Assembly: GCF_000282655.1 (NCBI RefSeq)
Contig: NZ_AKIV01000029.1
Coordinates: 1 to 35,550 of the forward strand
DNA length: 35,550 nucleotides
From: Polaromonas sp. CF318
GTDB taxonomy: Bacteria; Pseudomonadota; Gammaproteobacteria; Burkholderiales; Burkholderiaceae_C
Reading direction: 5' to 3'
Within the stretch, counting starts at the first letter, position 1. The number at the start of each line of letters is the position of its first letter. The notes under the pieces were generated by a model that was not told where the DNA came from, made no database searches, and was given only the letters and a program-made list of their open reading frames with translations. Below are positions 1 to 9,577 of the stretch, in pieces. The position numbers and the translations under genes are program-made.

Positions 1-211
1 CCGCCGTATCCCAGCCGCTGGCGGCCAGGCCGCCGAACAGCGTGGCCTTGGCCGCTTCATGGTCCAGGTGGAAAGGCTGGGGATCGAACTGCGCGGCAAA
101 GGCGGTGATCTGCGCCGCGTCGAGTGCGTACTCGCCGCTCACAAAACGGTCGCCGGGCTGCAGGTCGTCGAGGTAACGCGGCGCGGCGCCGGTTTCAGGC
201 CTTGTGCTCAT
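1..211 (-). CDS. MaoC-like dehydratase, N-terminal part (cut by window start)
   Basis: The first 70 residues of a protein that reads leftward out of the window. It starts MSTRPETGAAPRYLDDLQPG, with an AGGG-type ribosome site about 10 bases upstream. The stretch FDPQPFHLD followed by AAKATLFGGLAASGW is the active-site region of MaoC-type hydratases, which fold as a hot dog. The Asp and His in FDPQPFH correspond to the catalytic pair that adds water to, or removes it from, an enoyl-CoA thioester. The gene lies 34 bases downstream of the MFS transporter on the same strand and may share its MarR-controlled transcript. The substrate cannot be told from the fragment. Confidence 0.8.
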   Translation of the reverse strand, partial: MSTRPETGAAPRYLDDLQPGDRFVSGEYALDAAQITAFAAQFDPQPFHLDHEAAKATLFGGLAASGWDTA

Positions 212-245
212 CTCTTTGTTTTCCCTGGGTTCAAAAACCACTGGC

Positions 246-1514
246 TCAGGCCACGGCCTTGGCCGCCATCTGCCGCGGCAGCAAGGCCTCGCGTATCGGC
301 AGGTTCACCAGCGCGGCGCCCGCGGCCAGCACGATGTCCATGTACCAGACCCAATCGTAGCTGCCCGTGGCCTGGAACACATAGCCGCCCAGGTAAGCCC
401 CCAGGAAACCGCCCACCTGGTGCGACAGCATGACCACGCCGAACAGCATGGCCATGTTGGCCGTGCCGAACATCTTGGCGACCAGCCCCACCGTGGGCGG
501 CACCGTCGAGAGAAAAGTCACGCCCATCACGGCGGCGAAGACCAGCATCACGGCCGGCGTCTTGGGCGCCAGCAAAAACGCCAGCACCGCAAGGCCGCGC
601 GTCGCATACAACAAGGCCAGCAGCGACTTCATGCGCCAGCGGCCCACGGCCCAGCCCATGCCCAGGCTGCCGACGATGTTGAAGAGGCCAATCATCGCGA
701 GCGACCAGCCGCCGACTTCCGGCGGCAGGCCGCAGGCCGCCACCACGCCGGGCAAGTGAGTGGCCAGGAATGCGACGTGGAAACCGCAGACCAGGAAACC
801 CGCGGCCAGGTAGCGGTAGCTGGGTGTGGCCAGCGCCTGGCGGATGGCCTGGCGCGCGCTCAGCGCTTTCACGCCTGAGGCCGCCGCGGCCTGCGCGGCC
901 AGCGCTCTGGAGTTGCCCTTGAGCACCAGCGCCGCCGGCAGCGCCAGCAGGACCAGGGCGCCCAGCCACTGCATGGCGCTGGCCCAGCCGACGGCGGCCG
1001 TCAGGCCTATGGCGATGGGCGCCATCGCGAACTGCCCGAAGGAGCCGCCCGCGTTGACGATGCCCGTGGCCAGGCCGCGCTTTTCAGGCGCGACCAGGCG
1101 CGTGCTTGCGGCCATCAGCACCGAAGGGCCGGCCATGCCGGCGCCACCCGCGGCCAGCACGCCGATCGCAAAGATCAGCCCGGCCGTGCTGGTCATCAGC
1201 GGCGTGATGATGGTGCCCACGGCCACCAGCAGCACACCGAGAAAGATCACGCGGCCCGTGCCTATGCGGTCGGCCACCGCGCCGGCAAAGGGCTGCGTGA
1301 GCCCCCACCAGAGCTGGCCGAAGGCGAAGGCCAGGCTGATGCTGCCTATGCCCAGCGCGGTCGAGGTGTTGAGGGCCGAGAGGAACAGGCCCATGGTCTG
1401 GCGCACGCCCATGGTGAGGGCAAAGGTACCGCCGGCGGCCAGCAGCACCAGCCAGATGGCGATCCGGCCGGCACTGGAAGGCGCGGCGGGGTTGGAAGGC
1501 ACGGGGTTATTCAT
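246..1514 (-). CDS. MFS transporter
   Basis: A 422-residue major facilitator protein of the inner membrane with about 12 hydrophobic segments. Segments 2-3 are joined by the family's loop signature, seen as GAVADRIGTGR. The N terminus (MNNPVPSNPAAPSS) is cytoplasmic and polar. An adjacent ATG one codon upstream (1517) is equally possible; the reading frame is open further up, but those starts lie deep inside the MarR gene. The start overlaps the 3' end of the MarR gene by about 8 bases, so the two are probably translationally coupled. A MarR gene, a MaoC enzyme and a thioesterase as neighbours suggest a carboxylic or aromatic acid, or efflux of a toxic compound. This is inference from context. 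Confidence 0.85.
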   Translation of the reverse strand: MNNPVPSNPAAPSSAGRIAIWLVLLAAGGTFALTMGVRQTMGLFLSALNTSTALGIGSISLAFAFGQLWWGLTQPFAGAVADRIGTGRVIFLGVLLVAVGTIITPLMTSTAGLIFAIGVLAAGGAGMAGPSVLMAASTRLVAPEKRGLATGIVNAGGSFGQFAMAPIAIGLTAAVGWASAMQWLGALVLLALPAALVLKGNSRALAAQAAAASGVKALSARQAIRQALATPSYRYLAAGFLVCGFHVAFLATHLPGVVAACGLPPEVGGWSLAMIGLFNIVGSLGMGWAVGRWRMKSLLALLYATRGLAVLAFLLAPKTPAVMLVFAAVMGVTFLSTVPPTVGLVAKMFGTANMAMLFGVVMLSHQVGGFLGAYLGGYVFQATGSYDWVWYMDIVLAAGAALVNLPIREALLPRQMAAKAVA

Positions 1515-1986
1515 CATCGGCTCCGGGTTCGATGGGGGACAAGAGTTCCAGGGATTCATTGACCAGCGCATGCAAGGCCAGCACGCGTTCGGCGCCCAGC
1601 AGCACGTTGAGCTGCTCCTGTGCGGCCTTCCAGCGCGCGCGGGCCTCCTCGCGCTTGGCGCGGCCCGCGGCGGTCAGCACCACGGTGCGGCTGCGCGCAT
1701 CGCTGCCCGCGGTGAGCTCTATCCAGCCGGCGTCTATCAGCGGCTTGAGGTTGCGCGTCAGCGTGGAAGCGCTGACTTTCATGCCGCGCGCCAGTTCACC
1801 GGGCCGCATGGGACCGAGCGTGAGCGCATAGGTCAGCAGGGAATACTGGGTGGTCTTCAGTCCCACCTTGGCCATTTCCAGGTCGTAGTGGTGCGCAACA
1901 CGGCGCATCAGCTGGCGCAGCTTCAGGTTGGTGCAGCCCTGCACCTTGAGCTCGGCCTGGGTTGACAGGCGGGTTTTCCCGTTCAT
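1507..1986 (-). CDS. MarR family transcriptional regulator
   Basis: A 159-residue winged-helix regulator. The DNA-binding core runs about from residue 45 to 115: a helix-turn-helix around PGELARGMKVSASTLTRNLK, then the wing with GSDARSRTVVLTAAG, whose D-x-R-x-R pattern is the family's wing signature. The flanking N- and C-terminal helices form the dimer interface in this family. The start ATG has no Shine-Dalgarno sequence; a TTGCAT - 16 bases - TACAAT promoter ends 7 bases before it, so the mRNA is probably leaderless. It heads a unit with the MFS transporter and is divergent from the thioesterase. Such regulators usually repress both their own unit and the divergent gene until a small phenolic or acidic ligand binds. 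Confidence 0.92.
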   Translation of the reverse strand: MNGKTRLSTQAELKVQGCTNLKLRQLMRRVAHHYDLEMAKVGLKTTQYSLLTYALTLGPMRPGELARGMKVSASTLTRNLKPLIDAGWIELTAGSDARSRTVVLTAAGRAKREEARARWKAAQEQLNVLLGAERVLALHALVNESLELLSPIEPGADDE

Positions 1987-1990
1987 AATT

Positions 1991-2020
1991 TAATTGTAGC
2001 TACAACTATTGCATATGCAA
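1991..2020. promoter_or_regulatory. Twin palindromic operators in the marR/thioesterase intergenic gap
   Basis: Two perfect 12-bp palindromes, TTGTAGCTACAA (1994-2005) and TTGCATATGCAA (2009-2020), sit 3 bases apart in the 39-bp gap. Both have the form TTG-N6-CAA. On the minus strand the second supplies a -35 (TTGCAT) and the first a -10 (TACAAT) with 16-base spacing, so a protein bound here would block marR. MarR dimers are known to bind palindromes of about this size; that this MarR is the binder is inference. Confidence 0.75.
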
Positions 2021-2025
2021 CATTT

Positions 2026-2580
2026 ATGGAAAACATGACCCCACAAGACACATTGGCTCAATGGATGGAACAAAGCGCCGCAGTGCGCATCCGCATGGAA
2101 GGCGGCGGTGGCAGGCCGGGCCTGGCGCGGCCGGAAGACGTGGCCGGCAAAACCGGCATGGAAGTCATGACCGCCATGCTGGACGGCAAGCTGCCCTACC
2201 CCCACATCGCCGATACGCTGGATTTCGCGCTGATCGAGATCGAGCCCGGCAAGGCCGTGTTCCAGGGCACGCCGCAGCTCAAGCACTACAACCCGCTGGG
2301 CACGGTGCACGGCGGCTGGTATGCCACGATGCTGGATTCCGCCGTGGGCTGCGCCGTGCACACCATGATGCCCGCAGGCCGGGCCTACACCACGGCCGAA
2401 CTGAGCATCAACATCGTGCGCGCCGCCTCGCACAAGACCGGGCCGCTGCGCGCCATCGGCACGGTGATCCACTGCGGCCGCCAGCTGGCCACCGCCGAAG
2501 GCCGCATCGTGGGCCCGGACGGCAAGCTGTATGCGCATGCGACCACGACCTGCCTGGTGTTTGAAGTGCCACAGAAATAG
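2026..2580 (+). CDS. PaaI family acyl-CoA thioesterase
   Basis: A 184-residue hot-dog-fold thioesterase. The C-terminal domain (about residues 60-180) carries the family motif HYNPLGTVHGGWYATMLDSAVGCAV-like region, seen at residues 87-111. It contains N89, H95-G96-G97 and D104, which in PaaI-type enzymes hold and hydrolyse the acyl-CoA thioester. An N-terminal extension of about 45 residues is longer than in the smallest family members. A second ATG at 2035 has GGAAAA five bases upstream and may be the true start, making the protein three residues shorter. Divergent from the MarR gene and separated from it by two palindromes, so it is probably a target of that regulator. It likely removes stalled or toxic acyl-CoA esters. 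Confidence 0.88.
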   Translation: MENMTPQDTLAQWMEQSAAVRIRMEGGGGRPGLARPEDVAGKTGMEVMTAMLDGKLPYPHIADTLDFALIEIEPGKAVFQGTPQLKHYNPLGTVHGGWYATMLDSAVGCAVHTMMPAGRAYTTAELSINIVRAASHKTGPLRAIGTVIHCGRQLATAEGRIVGPDGKLYAHATTTCLVFEVPQK

Positions 2581-2646
2581 CATCGGCGAAGCGCACGCCA
2601 GGCTAGGCCGGGCGGGTTGAAAGAAGGGTGTGATGTCTGAGCGCTT

Positions 2647-3771
2647 TCAGTCACGGCCCGGTCTTAAGCAGGCAATGGCCGCACATGACAGAAGAAGTGC
2701 GCAGACACCGTAGATCCATTCAGCCGGCGCGACCGGTAACAACAGGCCGGCGAGCACAGGACCGATGCCCGCGCCCATGTCCCGCCAGACCGAACGTGTG
2801 GCCAGGGCTTGTATGCGCCCGGGTCCCGGCGTACGAAGAGCCACCAGAGCCGGCAATAGCGGCAACAGCAGGGCACGCAGGATCACGATGACAAGCGAGC
2901 AGGTCCACAGCCAGCCGAAGCCAAAGCCCACAAGGGCCGCGGAAGCCAGCACGGAAAGCGCCACCAGCAGAACCTCGATGCCGTATTTTTCGGCCATGCG
3001 GCCGCCGACGGAACCCAGCAGGATTTCCGCCAGGTAGCGGACCGACAGCAGAAGGCCTGCCACGACGACCGGATTGCCCGGCAACAAGTCACGGCCCAGG
3101 TAAGACAAACCGATGATGAACAGGCCGTCCAGGACCAGGCCTTCAATGAACGACCAGGTATCGAGGCTGCCCGGGAGCCTGGCCCTTTTTGTTGCCGGCG
3201 GCTCACCATGGGGGGTGGTCGGGAGCTGCCGCGTGACCAGCAGCCCGGCCACCGCAACAGCCGCGAACACAAAAAAGATGACTCTGGGACCCAGCCAGAG
3301 CGCGCACGCACCGCCCAAAGGCAATGCAAGCATGGGCCCCAAGGCCGTAAATGCGCGGGACCGCCCCGCCCGGCGCGCGGCACCTGCCGGTTCGGCGGTG
3401 GCCAATGCCTGGGTGGCCAGGTTAAGCGCTGCAAAGGCAAGGCCCCACAGGAGCCGCAAGAGCAGCAAAGCGACGAATCCCGTGAATGTGGCGTAACCCA
3501 GCGCGCAGATCGCGGCTGCAACCACCGCCAGGGAGCAGGTGAGCCTCTCGCCGTTGCGGGCATAAAACTTCGCCACCATGCCGTAACCGGCGATGCGCAC
3601 GAGGCGATTCGCCGCCAGGAGAAGACCCGCTTCGGGCAAAGTGACGCCAAACGCGGGCGCGAACATCGGCAAGAGCAGGTAGAGCACCGTGTCTCCCGGA
3701 AGCGACAGCCCGAGCGCCATAGCGGCATGGCGTGAATTGCGGTCCGGGTCAGAGGCCATGGGTTGTTTCAT
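2647..3771 (-). CDS. MFS transporter
   Basis: A 374-residue integral membrane protein of the major facilitator type. It has two blocks of about six hydrophobic segments, split by a basic loop around residues 190-210 (TTPHGEPPATKRAR). Loop 2-3 reads MVAKFYARNGER, a degenerate form of the usual G-x3-D-R-x-G-R-R signature. The start is uncertain: ATG codons at 3780, 3771 and 3759 all lack a clear ribosome site, and MASDPDRNSRHAAM (3759) is a plausible true N terminus. It is divergent from the LysR gene at 3838, the usual arrangement of a regulator and its efflux or uptake target. The substrate is unknown. Compared with the first MFS gene it has weaker motif conservation. Confidence 0.85.
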   Translation of the reverse strand: MKQPMASDPDRNSRHAAMALGLSLPGDTVLYLLLPMFAPAFGVTLPEAGLLLAANRLVRIAGYGMVAKFYARNGERLTCSLAVVAAAICALGYATFTGFVALLLLRLLWGLAFAALNLATQALATAEPAGAARRAGRSRAFTALGPMLALPLGGACALWLGPRVIFFVFAAVAVAGLLVTRQLPTTPHGEPPATKRARLPGSLDTWSFIEGLVLDGLFIIGLSYLGRDLLPGNPVVVAGLLLSVRYLAEILLGSVGGRMAEKYGIEVLLVALSVLASAALVGFGFGWLWTCSLVIVILRALLLPLLPALVALRTPGPGRIQALATRSVWRDMGAGIGPVLAGLLLPVAPAEWIYGVCALLLSCAAIACLRPGRD

Positions 3772-3837
3772 GAGCCGCATGGTGCGCGGTGCCAACGCTC
3801 CCGACAAACGATATTCGTGCGCAGTACGTGTGAGAAA

Positions 3838-4734
3838 ATGACACGCATGTCGCCCCGCTTACCTCCGTTGAATGCGGTCCGTGCTTTCGCGGCGGCGGCG
3901 CGGCATCTGAGCTTCACCCGCGCAGCCCTTGAGTTGCACGTCACACACGGCGCCATCAGTCGCCAGATCAAGACGCTGGAAGCTTTTCTGGGCGTGGACC
4001 TGTTTGAGCGAAAGACCCGGCAAGTCCATCTCACGGCGGCCGGCCATCAGTTCCATGCGCAGGCCGGGCCCGCACTCAATCAAATTGGCGAAGCGGCCCA
4101 ATCGCTGAGGGCCCGGACGCCATCGTGCGCGGTGAGGGTCAACGTCAGGCCTACTTTCGCCGTGCGCTGGCTGATCCCACGGCTGCCCGGGTTCGTGGCA
4201 AAGCACCCGGACATCGAACTGCAGATGATGACCAGCACGCTGGCGCCGGATCAAGCGCCCGAGGCATTCGACCTTGCCATCCGGCGGAGCACCAGGGGAT
4301 GGCCGCAGGCGATGCAGATTCGCCCGTTCCTGGAGGACGAGGTCCTGGTCGTTGGATCTCCGGCATTGTTCGCCCGTCGTCCCGTCACCGATCCGCAATC
4401 TTTGGCTTCCCATGTCTTGCTGCTGTCGAAATCGCGCGGCAATGATTGGAGCAACTGGAAAAAGCATGTGAAGGCTCCCGATCTGGAACCCGCCAGCTGC
4501 CTGCAGTTCGAGCACCTGCATTTTGTCCTTCAGGCAGCCGTCGACGGGCTGGGTTTCGCGCTGGCCCCGACCACCTTGATCGCCCATGACATCGCTTCGG
4601 GACGGTTGATCTGCCCTTTGCCTGAATTGCGGATGGCGCTGAGCCGCCACTACTTTGGCCTTGCACCAGGCGCGACACCCGAGGCGCAGTGCTTTGTGCA
4701 ATGGCTCATGGAAGAGATGAGAACCGCACGATAG
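3838..4734 (+). CDS. LysR family regulator, GcvA-like
   Basis: A 298-residue regulator. The N-terminal winged helix-turn-helix begins LPPLNAVRAFAAAARHLSF and continues through THGAISRQIKTLEAFLG and LFERKTRQVHLTAAG. This is the style of the GcvA branch of LysR proteins. The remainder is the two-lobed effector-binding domain (about residues 95-295). The start at 3838 is chosen because the helix-turn-helix region needs only about 10 residues ahead of it; the frame is open further up, but that reaches into the divergent MFS gene, and 3847 is an alternative. The divergent MFS gene is the likely target. The ligand is unknown. Confidence 0.9.
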   Translation: MTRMSPRLPPLNAVRAFAAAARHLSFTRAALELHVTHGAISRQIKTLEAFLGVDLFERKTRQVHLTAAGHQFHAQAGPALNQIGEAAQSLRARTPSCAVRVNVRPTFAVRWLIPRLPGFVAKHPDIELQMMTSTLAPDQAPEAFDLAIRRSTRGWPQAMQIRPFLEDEVLVVGSPALFARRPVTDPQSLASHVLLLSKSRGNDWSNWKKHVKAPDLEPASCLQFEHLHFVLQAAVDGLGFALAPTTLIAHDIASGRLICPLPELRMALSRHYFGLAPGATPEAQCFVQWLMEEMRTAR

Positions 4735-4737
4735 GCT

Positions 4738-4762
4738 CAGGAAACCCGCCGTTTGTTTCCTG
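4738..4762 (+). terminator. Stem-loop after the LysR gene
   Basis: An 8-bp perfect stem, CAGGAAAC pairing with GTTTCCTG, with a 9-base loop, placed 3 bases after the LysR stop codon. There is no run of T after the stem, so it is not a standard intrinsic terminator. It may stabilise the 3' end or do nothing. Confidence 0.35.
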
Positions 4763-4900
4763 CGTCTTCGACCTGAGGCTGCGCGCGCACGCCTTATCAT
4801 TGCCGCGAGGATTTTTTCTGCTGTGCCCCATTGCGGGAGCTAGCCAGGCCAATCGCCTCTATTGCCTTTAATGCCTCTAATGCCCTGAAGGAGGTAACCC

Positions 4901-5335
4901 ATGACCCTGGACTGGAACGCCTTCACACCCTGGCCCGCGCTGGCGGGCGGCCTGCTCATAGGCCTGGCCGCTGCGATGTTCGTGCTGCTCAATGGGCGCA
5001 TCGCCGGCATCAGCGGGATCCTGGGCGGCTTGCTCAAGCCGGTGCGCGGCGACGCCGGCTGGCGCCTGGCTTTTGTCGCCGGGCTCATCGCCGCTCCTTG
5101 GGCCTATGCCGCGCTCTCAGCCTTGCCTCGTGTCCAGGTGGATGCCGGCTATGGCATGCTGGTCGCCGCCGGATTGCTGGTGGGCATAGGCACGCGCTAC
5201 GGCGCGGGGTGCACCAGCGGCCATGGCGTGTGCGGGCTTTCGCGGCTGTCGCCGCGCTCGATGGCGGCCACGGCGATCTTCATGGGCGCGGGTTTTGCCG
5301 TGGTGTTCCTGGCGCGCCACCTGTTCAGGTTTTAG
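4901..5335 (+). CDS. YeeE/YedE family protein, N-half subunit
   Basis: A 144-residue membrane protein with about four hydrophobic segments, preceded by a strong ribosome site (AAGGAGGT, 4888-4895). It carries the hallmark [24 protein letters not shown] motif near residues 101-120, with C104 and C111. In the YeeE/YedE family such cysteines line the channel and pass thiosulfate or a related sulfur species across the inner membrane. Here the protein is half the length of the single-chain members (about 350 residues), and the next gene supplies the second half, as in the two-gene arrangement known as PmpA/PmpB. The stop codon TAG overlaps the ribosome site of the partner, so the two are co-translated. 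Sulfur import is the family-level expectation, not shown here. Confidence 0.88.
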   Translation: MTLDWNAFTPWPALAGGLLIGLAAAMFVLLNGRIAGISGILGGLLKPVRGDAGWRLAFVAGLIAAPWAYAALSALPRVQVDAGYGMLVAAGLLVGIGTRYGAGCTSGHGVCGLSRLSPRSMAATAIFMGAGFAVVFLARHLFRF

Positions 5336-5344
5336 GAGAAAACC

Positions 5345-5761
5345 ATGCTGATGCTGTCTTCCCTGCTGGTCGGCCTGGTGTTTGGCCTGGGCCTGATCGT
5401 CTCGGGCATGGCCAATCCCGCCAAGGTGCTCGGCTTCCTGGACCTGGCCGGCCCCTGGGATCCCTCGCTCGCCTTTGTCATGGCCGGTGCCATCGCCGTG
5501 GGTTTCTTCGCCTTCCTTCTGGCCAAAAAACGGCGCCTGTCCCTGCTGGGCGCCGAGATGAAGCTGCCGGCCGCGGGTCGCATCGACCGCAGGCTGGTGG
5601 CCGGCAGCCTGCTTTTCGGCGTGGGCTGGGGCCTGGCCGGATTCTGCCCAGGCCCTGGCCTCGTGGCCCTGGGCATGGGAGAGCCCAAAGCCGCGGTGTT
5701 TGTGCTGGCCATGCTGGCCGGCATGGCGATCTTCGAGCTGCTCCAAAGGCGGCGGCCATAA
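5345..5761 (+). CDS. YeeE/YedE family protein, C-half subunit
   Basis: A 138-residue membrane protein, partner of the preceding gene (9-base gap). It opens MLMLSSLLVGLVFGLGLIVSGM, has about four hydrophobic segments, and carries the second family signature GFCPGPGLVALG near residues 99-110, with C101. Together with the cysteines of the first protein this gives the set used by YeeE-type transporters. A basic cytoplasmic loop (AKKRRLSLLGAEMKL) lies in the middle. Ribosome site AGGAGA at 5334-5339. Probably forms a hetero-oligomeric channel with the upstream protein. No rhodanese, TusA or sulfur-oxidation regulator gene is adjacent, so the transported sulfur species cannot be narrowed down. Confidence 0.88.
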   Translation: MLMLSSLLVGLVFGLGLIVSGMANPAKVLGFLDLAGPWDPSLAFVMAGAIAVGFFAFLLAKKRRLSLLGAEMKLPAAGRIDRRLVAGSLLFGVGWGLAGFCPGPGLVALGMGEPKAAVFVLAMLAGMAIFELLQRRRP

Positions 5762-5830
5762 GCGGCATGGACCCCCGGGGCTATGGGCGTGGCCCGTGCA
5801 CGTCCGCGCGCGCCGCAGGATAATCATTCC

Positions 5831-6241
5831 ATGCGACTCCTACACACCATGCTGCGCGTTGGCAATCTCCAGCGCTCCATTGATTTTTACACCCAGGTGC
5901 TCGGCATGAAGCTGCTGCGCACTTCGGAAAACCCCGAGTACAAATACAGCCTGGCTTTTGTCGGTTACGGCAACAACCCCGAGCACGCCGAAATCGAGCT
6001 GACCTACAACTGGGGAACCGACAGCTACGACATGGGAACGGCCTTCGGCCATATCGCGCTGGGCGTGCCGGACGCGTATGCGGCCTGCGAAAAAATCAAG
6101 GCCGCGGGCGGCAATGTCACGCGCGAAGCCGGCCCTGTGAAGGGCGGCACCACGGTGATCGCTTTTGTGACGGACCCGGACGGCTACAAGATCGAATTGA
6201 TCCAGCGCGCCGAGAACGCTTCGGGCGCGGGCCTGCGCTAG
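5831..6241 (+). CDS. gloA: Lactoylglutathione lyase (glyoxalase I)
   Basis: A 136-residue metalloenzyme that turns the hemithioacetal of methylglyoxal and glutathione into S-lactoylglutathione, the first step of methylglyoxal detoxification in the cytosol. All four metal ligands known from the Escherichia coli enzyme are present at the same numbers: H5, E56, H74 and E122. The N terminus [20 protein letters not shown] is typical, and the length matches the family. The ATG at 5831 is chosen because the frame further upstream does not resemble the family and would shift the ligands. It is convergent with eda, only 17 bases away. A nickel-type enzyme is likely by analogy with the bacterial class. 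Confidence 0.96.
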   Translation: MRLLHTMLRVGNLQRSIDFYTQVLGMKLLRTSENPEYKYSLAFVGYGNNPEHAEIELTYNWGTDSYDMGTAFGHIALGVPDAYAACEKIKAAGGNVTREAGPVKGGTTVIAFVTDPDGYKIELIQRAENASGAGLR

Positions 6242-6258
6242 GCGCTAGGCGCCAGGCT

Positions 6259-6905
6259 TCACTCGCGTTGCAGGCGGCAGGCCTGCTGCGCCAGCGCCGT
6301 CACCTGCGCCCAGTCGCCGCGCGCCAGCACGTCGGCCGGCGTGAGCCAGGAGCCGCCTACACAAACCACATTGGGCAGACTTAAAAATTCCGCGGCGTTG
6401 GCCGTGGAGACGCCACCCGTAGGGCAAAACCGCACGTCGCCGAAAGGGCCGCTCCAGGCCTTGAGCATGGCCGGCCCGCCTGCCTGCATGGCCGGGAAAA
6501 ACTTCAGTTCGGTCAACCCATCTTCCTGGGCCATCATGATTTCGCTGCCGGTGGCCACGCCGGGCAACAAGGGCAGGCCGGCATCGCGGCAGGCCTGGCC
6601 CACGGCATGGGTGTAGCCCGGGCTCACGGCAAAACGCGCGCCGGCCATGGCGCAGGCTTGGGCGTCGGCGGCGCTGCGCACCGTGCCCGCACCGGCGACG
6701 GCCTCGGGCACATCGCGCGCGATGGCTTCGATGCAGGCCAGGGCCTGCGGCGTGCGCAGCGTGACTTCCAGCATGCGTATGCCGCCGGCCACCAGCGCGC
6801 GCGCCAGCAGCACCGCCTGTTTCACGTCGGTCAGCACGATGACGGGTATCACCGGCGCATCCTGCATCACCTGCAGGGCGGTCAGCTTGCCGCCGGGTTT
6901 GATGT

Positions 6906-6915
<10 letters not shown>
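6259..6915 (-). CDS. eda: 2-keto-3-deoxy-6-phosphogluconate aldolase
   Basis: A 218-residue class I aldolase that splits KDPG into pyruvate and glyceraldehyde 3-phosphate, the last step of the Entner-Doudoroff route. The Schiff-base lysine is K138 in ELKFFPA and the catalytic acid is E50 in MLEVTLRT. The phosphate-binding segment CPTGGVS is present. Its start codon lies inside the end of edd, with a 10-base overlap, so translation is coupled and both enzymes come from one message. Expression should therefore follow the operators upstream of edd. Confidence 0.96.
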
Positions 6916-8723
<1,808 letters not shown>

Positions 8724-8766
8724 GGTGGGGCTTTATGGAGTTTGGGTGGCGGGGCACCGGGTCGCC

Positions 8767-8840
8767 GTAACTTTATTACTGACTCTATGGTAACGGGTTA
8801 CCGAACCATTTCACGCCAGTGTGGTTACGGTACGGTTACC
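8767..8840. promoter_or_regulatory. Operator cluster upstream of edd-eda
   Basis: GGTAAC-GG-GTTACC forms a near-perfect 14-bp palindrome at 8789-8802, 66 bases upstream of the edd start. A second site (GGTACGGTTACC, 8829-8840, with an extra GGTTAC at 8823-8828) and a looser GTAA-N5-TTAC (8767-8779) flank it. The GTTACC/GGTAAC half-sites resemble those recognised by LacI-type gluconate repressors (GntR of enterobacteria). The remaining bases between 8724 and 8931 show no gene. The regulator itself is not in the window. Confidence 0.6.
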
Positions 8841-8931
8841 AAATACTCTGCCCGCAGGGCGGAACGCTGGGCGTCAGCCCTGCGCCTTTGCGCTTGTCAG
8901 CGACTCTCTACGCCGCACCGCACCTGGTAGC

Positions 8932-9519
8932 CTATTGCAGCGAGATCTCGACGCGGCGCGCCTCGGCGTCGCTGCCGCCGGCCAGCTGTTCGGGTTTCTT
9001 CAGTTCGATCTGCCGCTCGGGAACGCCCGCAGCCTTGAGCGCATCACGCACGGCCACGGCACGCTGCCTCGCCAGGGCCGCGTTTTTGGCGGCATCGCCC
9101 GTCGCGTCATGAAAGCCTGAGATGACCAGCATGCGGCCGCCCTTGGCGGCCTTGACCAGGTCGGTCATGGCATCCACCGCGCCGGCGGCGAGCTCGGCCT
9201 GGCCGGAGGCAAAATAAAAGCGCACCACGCCTTGCTCGACCTTCACGCTGGCGGCATCGGCCGCGGCTTGCGAAGCCTGGGAGGCCTGTATGGCCTGGCT
9301 GACGTCGGGAAGGATCGCGGCAGGCGGCGGTGTGGAAGCAGCAGTCGCCGGGGCTTGCGCCGCGGCCGCCACGGCGGGAACAGCAGGCGGTCCGGCGGGC
9401 TCGACGCGATGCAGCCGGTACAAACTGATGCCTATGACCAGCGTGACGACAAAAACCATCAGGCCCAGAACGAGCGCCAACACCAGGCCCTGCTGGCCTT
9501 CATCGTCCTGAGAAAACAT
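8932..9519 (-). CDS. OmpA-domain inner-membrane-anchored protein
   Basis: A 195-residue protein with one N-terminal membrane span (about residues 10-35, LVLALVLGLMVFVVTLVIGI). A low-complexity Ala/Pro linker follows (about 40-80), then an OmpA-like C-terminal domain (about 95-195). The domain shows VRFYFASGQAEL, SGFHDATGD and a final ARRVEISL. These match the strand, the peptidoglycan-contacting loop and the terminal arginine of the OmpA/MotB fold. It probably binds peptidoglycan from the periplasmic side while anchored in the inner membrane. The start is set by ATG 9519 with GGGAG upstream; the frame stays open further but runs into the divergent ChaC gene. Partner proteins are not evident. 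The role (cell envelope tethering) is inference. Confidence 0.82.
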   Translation of the reverse strand: MFSQDDEGQQGLVLALVLGLMVFVVTLVIGISLYRLHRVEPAGPPAVPAVAAAAQAPATAASTPPPAAILPDVSQAIQASQASQAAADAASVKVEQGVVRFYFASGQAELAAGAVDAMTDLVKAAKGGRMLVISGFHDATGDAAKNAALARQRAVAVRDALKAAGVPERQIELKKPEQLAGGSDAEARRVEISLQ

Positions 9520-9577
9520 GGTCCCACTCCCGTCACATAAGCCGTCACAAAAACTCGGCCCATTGTAAAGTGCGGCT

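Noticed and set aside
1..2580. MaoC, MFS, MarR and thioesterase as a new degradation pathway
   Set aside because: Too little context: one gene is partial, and no ligase or ring-cleaving enzyme is visible.
4861..4887. Short tandem pattern (ATTGCC, ATGCCTCTA, ATGCCCTGA) before the YeeE gene
   Set aside because: Only about three degenerate units of 9 bases; likely chance in the leader.
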